DNA of 60,000 nucleotides from Owenia fusiformis (taxonomy: Eukaryota > Annelida > Polychaeta > Sabellida > Oweniidae). Both the position numbers and the translations under genes were made by a program. Location: positions 39,189,375 through 39,249,374 of the forward strand of contig CAIIXF020000005.1 of the NCBI GenBank assembly GCA_903813345.2, written 5' to 3'. The notes below the pieces were generated by a model. It saw only the letters and a program-made list of their open reading frames with translations. It had not been told where the DNA came from and did no database searches. Shown here piece by piece: positions 51,301 through 60,000 of the stretch; position 1 is the first letter of the stretch; every line of letters starts with the position of its first letter.

Positions 51301-54300
51301 CTCTGAAATATTGTGCAAAACGAATGATAAACTTTTAAGTTAGAGCATTTTTATCAGGACTTCTGGATCGGCCCTTGTTATGAATAATATTGCAGTGCTC
51401 TTTCCAAAAGAATTTCTTTTTGTGAAGGTCAATCAATTAAAAATATTAATTTGGCTACTATATTATACTATACTATATGCATGCAAATGCATTGTGGGTC
51501 TTAGGATTTTTCTATTACTCACCAAATGACGAAAGGGATGTTATTTGTACTAAATACAAGATAATAAGAGATTCTGAAATTGGTTTTAGTACAACTTTAA
51601 GGTAGCATCAGATCTAACAAGCAACATTTACCAAAATTATTTCATTTTTAGAATATTTTCCTCATTTCATTACTAGTCATGTTTATATTCTCAAAATACC
51701 CAAAAACTTTATTTTAGGGAAACTAAAGATTTTTACGATAATATATTCATTTTTCTATAAAAATTAAATAGGTCAAAACATTTGTTGTTTGGGAGAATAT
51801 TTGAGACTGTAAGGAATATATTAATATGTCAAATGTACATGTTGCTTGCCATTTCTTCACCCCTATAGATCTGCTTTTAATAAGAAGTGCCTACCTTAGA
51901 ACGCAGCATAGGATGAGTAAATGCTGTGGAACATAGGAAGTGTTGAGCATGAGGGGAGCATCACTTTTCATACATGTCAAGAATGCTCTCAAGCGGCGGT
52001 TCTTGTCCTCGATTTGTTGTCCAAGCCAAAGTCGCTTAATGGTAGGTACCTTCCAATCTGGTGGTAAACCACTGACATTGATACAAACAGGGGGGCCATC
52101 GTTACGACTGACAATCCACTCCTTGATGGTCACCTCTTTTGGAAGGTTGAACTCTGTATAAAAGATATGTAAATCCATTATGTTACCACAAACACTTAAT
52201 TTAGTAACAATCTAATCGAACAGTTACAGGGTTCTACTCTAAGATTGTGAACAAGCTTGCCTCAGTTTGCGATTGCTAGACTGGCTATCATTGAGCAATA
52301 GCTTTATTGCTAAGGAATCATAAAGTGAGGTCAGTGAATGATAGTGTCATAACTCTAGTGGGGAAATATGAGTGTACCTTCTTCTGTTTGTCCTTTCTTC
52401 TGTTTCCTAACATTGAAGAGTAGAGCATATGCATGTTGCCTTGCTTCTCTATATAACTCAACAGCTGACGGGATTTCCTTGCAATTATCATCTTCAAGTG
52501 TGACACCTATCTTAATTTCACCCTGCGATTACAAACGAGCATTACTGTAATGTTTTGTTTCATTTATATTAACAGTAAGTGCAAACAAAGTTTAATAATA
52601 TTTCTCAACTGTTTTTGTTGATTAAGGCATTTACCAGACATCTTGGAAGACAGAACTAAAATGTCAAGAAGATTTTAGCTTTGATGTCTCCCTGAAGTCT
52701 TCATAAGTGAGAACTGAAGGGATCTTTAAAACCATAAAAGACTTAAAAAGTGTTCTATTTGATTTACTCTAATGATCAAAATTTGAAGTCAACAAGATCC
52801 TCTAGTTGTATGTCAGTGGAGTTTTATATAAACCCGACTAAAATATCTGATAAATGAAGAAATTAAGAGACTTCCAGTTTCTTTCATTGTATGTGATGGT
52901 ATTCTAGTCTCACCAAAAACACCATCGCCATCTATTCATCAATCTAAATAACAAGTCACTTATTCAATCAAAGTTCCAATATTCACCATGGATGGCTTTA
53001 ATAAATTAATAAAAATTATTAGCTATAATGAAAGTAATAAGAAAAGTAAGAGTGTACTTTCGATGATGAATGTTATATGGTCATTTGGGAATACTTTGTT
53101 AGTTAAAATATTTTGTCACCCAAATGAGAATTTGCTCCCAGCATTCATTTTTGATCTTCTTTCGACCTGGCATGGACCAATTGGTCAATAAAATAGATTG
53201 GAGATAACAGTAATATTATTACCAATTTGATCCAAGCTAGTCCAAAGATCACAAAGAATGCTGGGGCCAATCCTCCTTTACTTCCCAAGCAACCAGGAGT
53301 TGTATAATACAATGCAGACCCCCTACCTGTGAAATGACCTGGTCTATGTATAATACAATGCAGACCCCCTACCTGTGAAATGACCTGGTCTATGTATAAT
53401 ACAATGCAGACCCCCTACCTGTGAAATGACCTGGTATATCCAGGCAGACATGAGTCCTTTTTGATGACGTTCACTGGCAATGCGGACAATCTCATGTGCA
53501 ATCGGAGGCAGTCGACTAGATTTCTCAGATTCCTGGTTTGTTGATTCTTTTGGTTTCTTATTTTGCACCTGGATAAGAATGCAGAGTAATTACAAAAGGC
53601 AGGCTTCTAACTATCTATAACTACAACTGAATCAAATAGTAAATTCCTATACCAAGAAGTAAGTATTTAATTATTCATTTCACCCTTATCTGTGACATAC
53701 AATGTGATAGAATGTCATAATGAGTGACACTTTTAGCAATACATTTACTTATTCTTTATAAGAGCAATGTGCTACCTGTATCTTAGCAGCCCATGTGTCA
53801 GGACTGGCTCTACTAGGGCTTGAGCCACTACTGGAACTACTACTGCTACTAGAGGAACTTAGTTTCTGGGCATCTGGGTGCAACTTTGGGGTGATGGTGG
53901 CTACAAGCAAACACATAGGGAATACATGGTACCAAGTGTGATATACCATTGGAAAGCTGCGTTAACTCACCTTTATTTCTATTATAATGTCTTTAATACT
54001 TTGTAGGCCCCAGGAGAACATCTTGTCTTTTGGGAATTGTCTTATTATTCCGGTTATTGATGCTTTGGCTTGGAGTAATAATGTAGCCAATATAGACTTT
54101 GTCCTTTCAGTCTTAACATATTTATAATCTGGAGGCCTGAAATCTTTTTGAAGCCCTAGAGTTTGAAGCCCACATAGATTCAGCAAGATACCAGTATGGA
54201 TCGATTCATCACAAACTCCTATGATTCTCGAGCAGTGTAACAATTACAATGATCGACCATACATTAAATATCAGTCCAAAACAATGAAAATAGCATCCAG

Positions 54301-57300
54301 GGGTCTCATTAGCAGCAGGCAATTTTCACTGTTTGTTTTCACAAAATCGCCCGTCGTTTTTAGGAACTTTTCAATGTCAAATTTATGAATTCCATTGATT
54401 TTGCCATTATTTTCATTTATTTAGCCTGATGTTAGAAATTCTTGTGAAACCCCTGGCATCCTTCTGGAACAGGATCATAAGCCACTGCCCACCTAGTGCC
54501 TGTCAGTATCATATGAGCTGCTAACTTTCCATATCTCAATTCAACTCATTTAGTTATTTACCTATAGGAATCTTTGAAAGAGATATGGTATGTTTATATT
54601 GGGCACTCTTACACTATTGTAGATGAAATAATAGTTGACTGGTTTAACTTTGCAAAATACAGTTTCAATTCTGTTTAAGAATCATTATTGAAGGCATTTC
54701 TGAAATTTCATTGAAACTCAGGAAAGTGTTTATAAATTAACTTCACTTTCTAGAGCATTAATAATACAAATTGTTACCTTCAGCATTTGTGTCATTGAGA
54801 TCCATTTCGTTGACCTTTTCTTTAAGGTCTTCAATATCTGTATTTTTGGCAGTATCGTTATCTCTTTCTTCTTCTTCATCATCTTTCCCTTCACTAGGAG
54901 CATCTATGACAATTTCTGGTGTAGCAGACTTGGTATCCATGTTTCCATAGCCACTTTCAGCCTGCATGTAAACACTGTCTGCGCCCTGATGTAAGCCCTA
55001 AAGAGTATATACCAGTGTTCTTCACAGGATTTTTTCTCAAGTGGGTGCAAAATTCTCATTTGCACAATTCGAACAAAAAGCTGTCAAAATATGCCCATTT
55101 TCAAGTTTTTTTTCATTTTTAAGTGAGTGCAGATGGACTTTCAGGTGGGTGCAAGCCTCGTTTCAAAATCTCAGGTGGGTGTTGCGCCCACTTGCTTTAA
55201 TGCTCGGGGGGTCACTGTATACATATGTAAGAAAACATGGCCTATATAGATTATAAAACATAACCTGTACCCTGAGGTAGATACTATAGAATAGAAACAA
55301 ATTTAAACTGTATTATTGTATTTACTATTTACCGAACCAAGATCCAATCTCTTTTGAGCTCAAATTGTGACAAAAACTAATCTACATACCTTACTATCTT
55401 CCTCTTCAGCTTGGGCTGGTTCAGATTCTTCAGTATCTCCAGGTGCATCTACTGGTGTGCTATCTACAGGTGTTTCAGGTACTGGTGGTTTCTCTGCTGG
55501 AGTATTATCTTTAAGTGTATCTGTGGGCTCAGTGGATTCTACAGGCTCCGTGGCAGTATCTGTAGTCTGGGTGGAATCTTCAATCTCTGTTGCGTCTGTG
55601 GGTACTACTGGAGCATCACTCGTCTCAGGTGATCCTTCTTTTATGGGTTCTACAGGGGAGGTAGGGCTTTGTTTGATTTTTGGCTTGGCTTTCACTGTAG
55701 GATAACTGCCTGGTAGTTGGGAGGAACTGTCTGTAGCAGGCACTACTAAAATCAAAAATTAAATATATACATTTATACTATGCCAAGTAGAGTTTTAAGG
55801 AGATAAGTTGGCAAGATATATCCCGTATCTCCCGCTTCGGTGCATATCTTCCCGCTTCAGTGCATATCTTCCCGCTTCCGGTAAGTAGTGAAAATGCAAT
55901 AAAATGACTTTGTATATGAATGATTTGTTTATTTTTACACCTTGCACTATTGCATGTATTGAAATGGCCATATGCCCCTGAAAACTCTACTTGGTATAGG
56001 ATAAAGCAGTTATGTATGGTCAGTTTGGATATTGGGTTCATCCCTCGTGAGATATGCACATCTACCTTCGGTCCCTACGGTCCCTCAGGTAGATATGCAT
56101 ATCTCCCTCTGGATAAACCCCATATCCAAAACCTCCCAGTGCATAACCCTTATGTATATACAGAGCTGTCAAGTGTCCCGCGAATGGCGGGATTATCCCG
56201 CGAATTTGATCAAAATTAGGCTAATTCGCGTGTCCCGCAATGTCCCGCGAAGTCCCGCAATTGTGGCTTTGACCTCCGCGAATTTCTGAAATTGTTGCAA
56301 TCCCCTATATTGTGATTATCTTATCTTATATAAGAAGCTAAGTTTTTGCACTTTGGAGGAGTAAAGTTTACCTAATTTTAAGTACCTAGCATGCTGTTGT
56401 TTGGTATCAAAATAAAGAGGAAGGGTTCAACTTTCATTTTAATTACGAAAATAGAGATGTAGGTCACACATAGTTCCAACGTTGGCCTTTTTACTACCCA
56501 TGTAGCCTTCATCTCAGAACTGAGCAAATGTTAGGAACCGCAAGTTACAATAAATGGACGCTGATATCTAGTAAGGGTTTGTAGAAAAAACCGGGTACCA
56601 TGCTGGGTTCAAACTTGGTACCCGGTACCCGGTCAAAAAAACGGGTATCCAAAAAACGAAAAATACGAAAATTTAACATAATTAGACTATGAGAAAACGT
56701 GTAAGATTTGTTTTAACTAAGTTTACAAAAATGTATGTAACATCCTTCAAAATTGAGCTAGAAGCTTCAAATAAAAAGCATATTTTAAGGCTATTTTCTT
56801 CCTCTATCGTCATGGCCATATTTTCATTGGTTATGGGGGGGGGGTGCGATCGCACCATCGGGGGGAGGTAGGTACGAAAAAAACGGAATGCGTGACATAT
56901 ACGTAATTCGCGTGAAAAGTCCGAACGATGTGCGTACGTTTTTTTCCGGCGTTCGTATTTTTGCTGTGTAGACGATCTTTTTTAAAAAAATCTCTACAGA
57001 AATATTTTGGCTTGACAATTGCCAGGTAAAATGCGTATTTGCGTGACATTTTCTGTCACGCAAAAATAACTGGCGTGACTTCAAATTCTTCAGCAAATGC
57101 GTGACAAATACGCAAATTGCGGGACAGTTGACAGGCCTGCCCACCCTTCATTATCAATGGGAATATGACCATAGAGGAAGAAAAGAGCCTAAAAATGCTT
57201 TTTATTTGAAGCTTCTAGCTCAATTTTGAAGGAAGTTACATACATTTTTGTAAATTCAAAACAAATCTTACACGTTTTCTAATGATCTAATTATGTTGTA

Positions 57301-59237
57301 TATTCGTATATTTCGTTTTTTGGGTATCTGTTTTTTTCGACCGGGTACCAAGTTTGAACCCAGCATGGAGGATTTACTACCCAGTACCCGGTTTTTCTAC
57401 AAACCCTATCTAGAAAAGTAACCTCATTCCCTATAATTTGATGTAGATTAATCGAACCCCTATATCATGGGCTTTCAATTGAAAGCCCATGCCTACAGTA
57501 TATGAAAAGGTACATTTTAATATATAACATTATGGGGGTAAGCGTTTCATAGTTGGTCACGACGCTAGAAGTGCAAAGTATTGTTCCGAATTTTTGAATT
57601 TCGTGTTAGATTACGGTACTCACACCTGAAGCATGGTTTTTGTTTTTGATAAATTACAATAAAGTTGAATAATATTCCTATGCTTATTTTGTAAAATTGT
57701 GTCGACGTTTATTTAAGTTACAATGTAACGGTGCATTATATTTGTTTAATCAGTACACACGCTTTTACATTAGTCCCAATCACGCAAATCCCTTGAATGT
57801 CCCGAGACATCCTGCAAATTTCGGTGGATGTCCCGCGAAATCCCGCAAATTTAGGGCACTTTGTCTAAAAAATCTGTCCCTCTATGAAGTTTTTGGTGGT
57901 AAACCTGTTAACTGTCCAGCAATTAGGGTGTTTGTCCCTCGAATGGCCCCGCGAAATCCCGCGAATTTGATAAAAAATTTGGCCTATTAGCGCAATCACG
58001 CAAATCCCTTAAATGTCCCGCGAAATCCCGCGAATTTAGTTGATGTCCCCCAAATCCCGCGAATTTTGGGCACTAGGTCTAAAAAATCTGTCCCGCGAGA
58101 AAATCTTTGGGGGTTGACAGTACTGTATATACAGTATTACTAGTATTAACAATTTGTCCATTTTCATTTTTTTTCTTTTATTGACAAAAGTGTCAAAGCA
58201 TGACACATTAGTCTATGTGCAAACTAAGAGACTAATCTAACTAAAAACTAACTACAAACTATGAGAAAAAATGGCTAAAATAAAACTACATCTGTAAGTC
58301 CTTGCTTAAAGTCTAGATGCATGTGGGATTGGCAGTATAGCACTCTAATTGTTAATTTGCACTAGAATTTTGAAGGAGTGGTAAATGTATTTTCATATTA
58401 TCCAGTGTATTTTATACAATTAATTGATTTAAAAAGGAAATTACCTTTTACCCTGGGCCTGTATTTGAGGAAGCCTTCCTGGGTGCCATTCAGGTAATAT
58501 TGCACACTCTGTTTGAACTTGTTCACCTTGCTTTGTTGAGCATTGTTATCTCTAAAAATGAGGAGTTAATGGTTCTTCAATTTACACAGGATAATTTTTT
58601 CAACAGTTTATTTTTCAACAAAAAAAACATTCATGTCATCATGTCTCACAATCGTTATCTTTTGCATTAATGATTCTCAGCTTTTAATATTGCAGAATTT
58701 TTTGTATCTTACTTAAAGATTTGTTTTCCCAGAACATCAAGATCATCTATGGAAGCTAATCCTCTAACATAATTCAGCACAGCTTTTATGATTGTATCAG
58801 GCATCACCTACAATGAATAATATTTTCATTAATAAGTATTGTATCACTTATATTGGCTCACTGTTTTGCAACAATATGGAATTTGACAGGCTTATATTTA
58901 TATAGCATTTTAATCCACCAACCTTTCCTGCAGGGGCTGGTTAGGATTTTGAAATCGTACTTTGTCCCAGTAATCAGAATTTTGACAAGCTTTGGCAAAT
59001 CTTTGATAATTGGTTGTAATGTAATCTTTGGGTGTGGTAATTGTCTCGTAATCGCTACAATGATAGGGGATTTGACAGGCCAATTTTTAGTTTCAGTTAT
59101 AATCTTCATCCTTTCCTGCATATAATGTTGATCCAATAGCAATGAAGCACTTACCTTTGACATATTATATCCAGATGCTAAGTCTAATTGTTCGATGAAG
59201 AAATCCCTGAGATCTTCTTCTGCCAAGATATGGTTTC
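30394..59237 (-). CDS. FAM120-family protein (FAM120A-like), 5' end outside the window
   Basis: FAM120 proteins are RNA-binding scaffolds with a degenerate XPG-like nuclease N-terminus. Exons seen, in transcript order: 59237-59155, 58807-58713, 58551-58445, 55745-55390, 54997-54778, 53900-53776, 53568-53419, 52522-52378, 52153-51895, 44174-44060, 43575-43369, 38573-38423, 37649-37536, 33265-33106, 32356-32209, 31123-30912, 30544-30394. Phases agree throughout: 2798 nt, 931 residues after the first split codon. Diagnostic blocks are GNHIL, IIKAVLNYVR, RHQKGLM, GEIKIGVTLEDD, IKRLWLGQQIEDKNRR, LRRYELDAILAQSVSPQL, VDNAIFANDACGAPIPW, CPWMYFDGKLL, VERMRQAILEGL and LQIAGVVVGSW, then RG-rich repeats typical of the family's RNA-binding tail. 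Acidic/Thr-Pro-rich (55390-55745) and poly-Ser (53776-53900) exons form a linker. The 54997 acceptor is less certain; an in-frame CAG lies 36 nt downstream. FAM120A/B/C paralogy cannot be settled here. Its largest intron hosts the lectin gene. Confidence 0.92.
31320..31654. mobile_element. MITE with TGTAGATACACTTAATTTG termini (FAM120 intron)
   Basis: The terminus at 31320 is mirrored at about 31635-31654; subterminal AATTTGGCG motifs are also mirrored. About 335 bp, non-coding. Related AATTTGACGG sequence occurs near 33510. Confidence 0.65.
32533..33005. mobile_element. hAT-type MITE with 8-bp target duplication (FAM120 intron)
   Basis: Element 32541-32997 with inverted TAGGGGTGAGACGA termini, flanked by perfect GTATATAC at 32533-32540 and 32998-33005. 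Subterminal GACTCG/CGAGTC motifs are dense at both ends, as in hAT transposase-binding regions. No transposase frame. Confidence 0.85.
33330..33470. repeat. Dispersed element, copy 1
   Basis: Starts CAGGTGTTTCATTAGCAGCAGG and matches 54298-54465 through TTTTCACAAAAT and TTTATTTAGCCTG; truncated at its right end. Confidence 0.6.
34980..36090. repeat. Dispersed non-coding element with internal repeats (copy A)
   Basis: Contains repeated GACTTTACAGACAAGATTTTAGGA ... AAAATGGCTGCC segments, then a GACA/GACGGAC tail and GACAATATGGCCCCACACTATGTGGGGAC. Related copies lie at 45600-46185 and, partially, 44385-44545. Fills a FAM120 intron. Confidence 0.65.
36300..36490. repeat. Element end with CCCTATATCCCTCC motif
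   Basis: Shares its right end (CCCTATATCCCTCC, GATGGGATAATAA) with 42404-42440, so it is a related terminus of the family that also carries the 135-bp array. Confidence 0.55.
37769..37860. repeat. Possible hAT-like element end
   Basis: TAGGGGTCCCACGATACATC followed by dense ACGATACGA motifs resembles a hAT left end. No matching right terminus was found, so it may be truncated. Confidence 0.35.
39285..40191. mobile_element. 907-bp palindromic Tc1/mariner-like MITE (FAM120 intron)
   Basis: Termini CAGGGTGTTCAAAAAAACGC and inverse, flanked by TA at both ends. Interior sequences (ATCGCTATATCTTGG, TTTACAGTCATGGTC, AACTTTCTAACCATAG) are mirrored around a centre near 39800, so most of the element is a palindrome. 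No transposase. Confidence 0.8.
41140..42440. repeat. Tandem array, period about 135 bp, with AAAATGGCGGCCATTTT palindromes
   Basis: CACTACTTTT occurs at 41347, 41482, 41616, 41751, 41896 and 42032. Each unit carries inverted AAAATGGC/GCCATTTT pairs, then ACAGTGTGCCATGCT and a conserved ATATGAACAAAATCGC. The array ends with a GGACGTACGTACGGACGG tract and CCCTATATCCCTCC. In-frame 88-residue frames across it are repeat artefacts. Confidence 0.85.
44800..45440. repeat. Diverged second array of the same family
   Basis: Less regular copies of the 41140-42070 unit (TTTTTCAAAATGGC, GAACAAAATC, TTTTCGAGTTATAG), interrupted at 45204-45240 by a SINE-body fragment. Confidence 0.7.
45600..46185. repeat. 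Dispersed non-coding element (copy B)
   Basis: Shares ATTCAAAATGGCTGCCATGAC, CCAAAACCTAATCAGA, GCAGACAAGGATTTTAGCAT and the GACGGACGGACAGA tail with copy A at 34980-36090. Confidence 0.65.
47266..47752. mobile_element. TIR element family T, copy 2 (FAM120 intron, just upstream of the lectin gene)
   Basis: Ends TAGTTTCTAAATAGC and inverse; body matches 15541-16030 in reverse orientation. It ends about 245 bp before the lectin start codon. Confidence 0.7.
47998..50371 (+). CDS. C-type lectin-domain, Ser/Thr-rich mucin-like membrane protein (nested gene, 3 exons)
   Basis: Exons 47998-48121, 48853-49138 and 49282-50371 join in phase (1500 nt, 499 residues). Residues 1-16 look like a signal peptide, followed by a Gly/Ala/Asp-rich stretch to about 41. 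A C-type lectin-like domain spans about 55-174, with the N-terminal Cys pair (55, 68; WYNHNGTCYFY), the WVYIDGNPL strand, and three late cysteines (152, 166, 174) in SIGNC, SIPC and VVC. The usual EPN/QPD and WND calcium motifs are not obvious, so sugar binding is uncertain. Residues about 180-410 are Ser/Thr-rich imperfect repeats (TTVT-D/E-S pattern), likely O-glycosylated. A membrane helix at about 447-469 precedes a 30-residue basic tail. An in-frame upstream ATG at 47935 would lengthen the N-terminus but spoil the signal peptide. AATAAA at 50536-50541 is a likely poly(A) signal. The gene lies inside a FAM120 intron on the opposite strand. No ortholog is recognised. Confidence 0.85.
49440..50100 (+). 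repeat. Coding Ser/Thr repeats of the nested lectin gene
   Basis: Degenerate 30-36-bp coding repeats around ACTACAGTTACAGATAGTAC. The first 42-residue block is followed by an apparently exact second copy (period 126 bp, starting near 49440 and 49566), then by a diverged third. Exact identity suggests a recent, probably length-polymorphic duplication. The antisense strand is also open for about 250 codons here because of repeat composition. Confidence 0.85.
53301..53436 (-). repeat. 46-bp tandem triplication over a FAM120 splice donor
   Basis: Unit starts at 53301, 53347 and 53393. On the minus strand each unit contains the end of the exon (TCATTTCACAG) and its GTAGGG donor. The exon body joins the copy at 53419, which gives the correct frame into GEIKIG of the next exon. 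The other two donors would shift frame. Confidence 0.9.
54298..54465. mobile_element. Short CAGGGGT-ended MITE (FAM120 intron)
   Basis: 168 bp from CCAGGGGTCTCATTAGCAG to GAAACCCCTGG, inverted termini CAGGGGT/ACCCCTG of hAT-like type. Partial copy at 33330-33470. The target duplication is not clear. Confidence 0.6.
56163..58125. mobile_element. Composite repeat: TCCCGCGAA blocks around a long inverted-repeat element
   Basis: TCCCGCGAAT/TCCCGCAAA motifs cluster at 56170-56300 and 57790-58100. Between them, 56572-57409 has arms of about 265 bp (TTTGTAGAAAAAACCGGGTAC mirrored at the right end) around a G-run and GCGATCGC centre. Lies in the FAM120 intron between the 58445 and 55745 exon borders. 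No transposase seen. Confidence 0.7.
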
Positions 59238-59677
59238 CTGGAATTTAAAAAGGAAGGATTTTCAGAATTTATGGATTCCAAAATACACTAATGACCGATA
59301 TAAGAAAAAGTTAAATTTTTACAAAAAGTTGAGTCAGGGGTGTGTAAACAATGCGATGCGCAATTATCATAAGTATAATCCTGCTATATTACAGTAATGT
59401 CACAAAATAACCAATTCTTAAGAAATTCAAATTTTTTATTTGAGGATTTGTTATTACCTGGGACTACAATAAAAGAGGTTGGGTGCAGCGTGCCAATATC
59501 AAGATCTAGTGATTATATATCTTATTATATCTAAATATGACCCTGGGTTAGGTGTAACTACTGTACAAAAAGGTAACTTAGTTTACAAAGCTTTTGGATT
59601 CAGAGAATGAAATTTGAACTCCTGAAATGTCTAGAATGTCTAAGCAGTTGATAATCTGAGTTGACATGTCCATCACA

Positions 59678-59825
59678 AGGTTCAGTAAAATGATCATGAC
59701 TATTCATTCTTTCAGGTTCAGGAAAATGATCATGACTATTCATTCTTTCAGGTTCAGGAAAATGATCATGACTATTCATTCTTTCAGGTTCAGGAAAATG
59801 ATCATGACTATTCATTCTTTCAGGA
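59678..59825. repeat. 36-bp tandem repeat, 4 copies
   Basis: GAAAATGATCATGACTATTC units repeat every 36 bp. Because 36 is a multiple of 3, both strands stay open, producing two repetitive open frames that I do not regard as genes. Lies in a FAM120 intron. Confidence 0.9.
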
Positions 59826-59888
59826 AATATGTTCATTCCCTGGAAATTGATAAAATTTAATGATACTGGAATTCTGCAATTCTTTTCA

Positions 59889-60000
59889 CACAGTCCTAGT
59901 TCATAGAATCGTCTACCTCGCATGATATTTATTCATTTTTATAGTGAAATAAAATTTTTCCGACTTCCACCATTTTCCTGTAGACTAGGCTGCCATCTAT
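59889..60000. repeat. Dispersed repeat at the right edge
   Basis: CACAGTCCTAGTTCATAGAAT and what follows match 18148-18250; continues off the window. Confidence 0.5.

Noticed and set aside
59600-59923. Repetitive minus-strand frame (RMNSHDHFPEPE repeats)
   Set aside because: A 36-bp tandem repeat open on both strands, without splice sites joining it to FAM120.

Overview
This window is eukaryotic nuclear DNA: AT-rich, with widely spaced short exons, consensus GT-AG introns and very many small inverted-repeat elements. The proteins are animal proteins, most like bilaterian ones. The repeat style (palindromic MITEs, arrays built on AAAATGGC/GCCATTTT, a tRNA-Thr-derived SINE, GGAC/GACA-rich element tails) suggests a marine invertebrate, perhaps a mollusc or other lophotrochozoan. 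That placement is inference. No prokaryotic, plasmid, phage or CRISPR feature was seen.

Four protein-coding genes can be rebuilt exon by exon, and their reading phases close exactly. (1) LMF1, lipase maturation factor 1, minus strand, 17390 to 8785, 11 exons, 564 residues. (2) SSR4, the TRAP/signal-sequence-receptor delta subunit, plus strand, 17460 to 24931, 6 exons, 170 residues. (3) A FAM120-family gene (FAM120A-like, constitutive coactivator of PPAR-gamma-like), minus strand, entering from beyond base 60000 and ending at 30394. Seventeen exons lie in the window (931 residues), and the N-terminal XPG-like region is off the right edge. (4) A C-type-lectin-domain, mucin-like membrane protein gene, plus strand, 47998 to 50371, 3 exons, 499 residues, nested in a FAM120 intron on the opposite strand.

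Layout: 1-8784 has no gene I can support and holds a minisatellite, MITEs and a 1.3-kb palindrome. 8785-24931 is the head-to-head LMF1/SSR4 pair, two ER-biogenesis genes whose start codons are 69 bp apart around a perfect GTCACGTGAC palindrome. 24932-30393 is the tail-to-tail region between SSR4 and FAM120, probably mostly 3' UTR. 30394-60000 is the FAM120 locus with its nested lectin gene and large repeat-filled introns.

The most striking pattern is that three 5' splice junctions in two genes carry tandem duplications spanning the exon end and the GT donor. LMF1 exon 8 has in-frame copies giving three candidate donors. LMF1 exon 10 has grown into a 56-bp minisatellite of about 22 copies. One FAM120 exon has a 46-bp unit in three copies. 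I know of no description of these, and their effect on splicing can be tested with RNA data.
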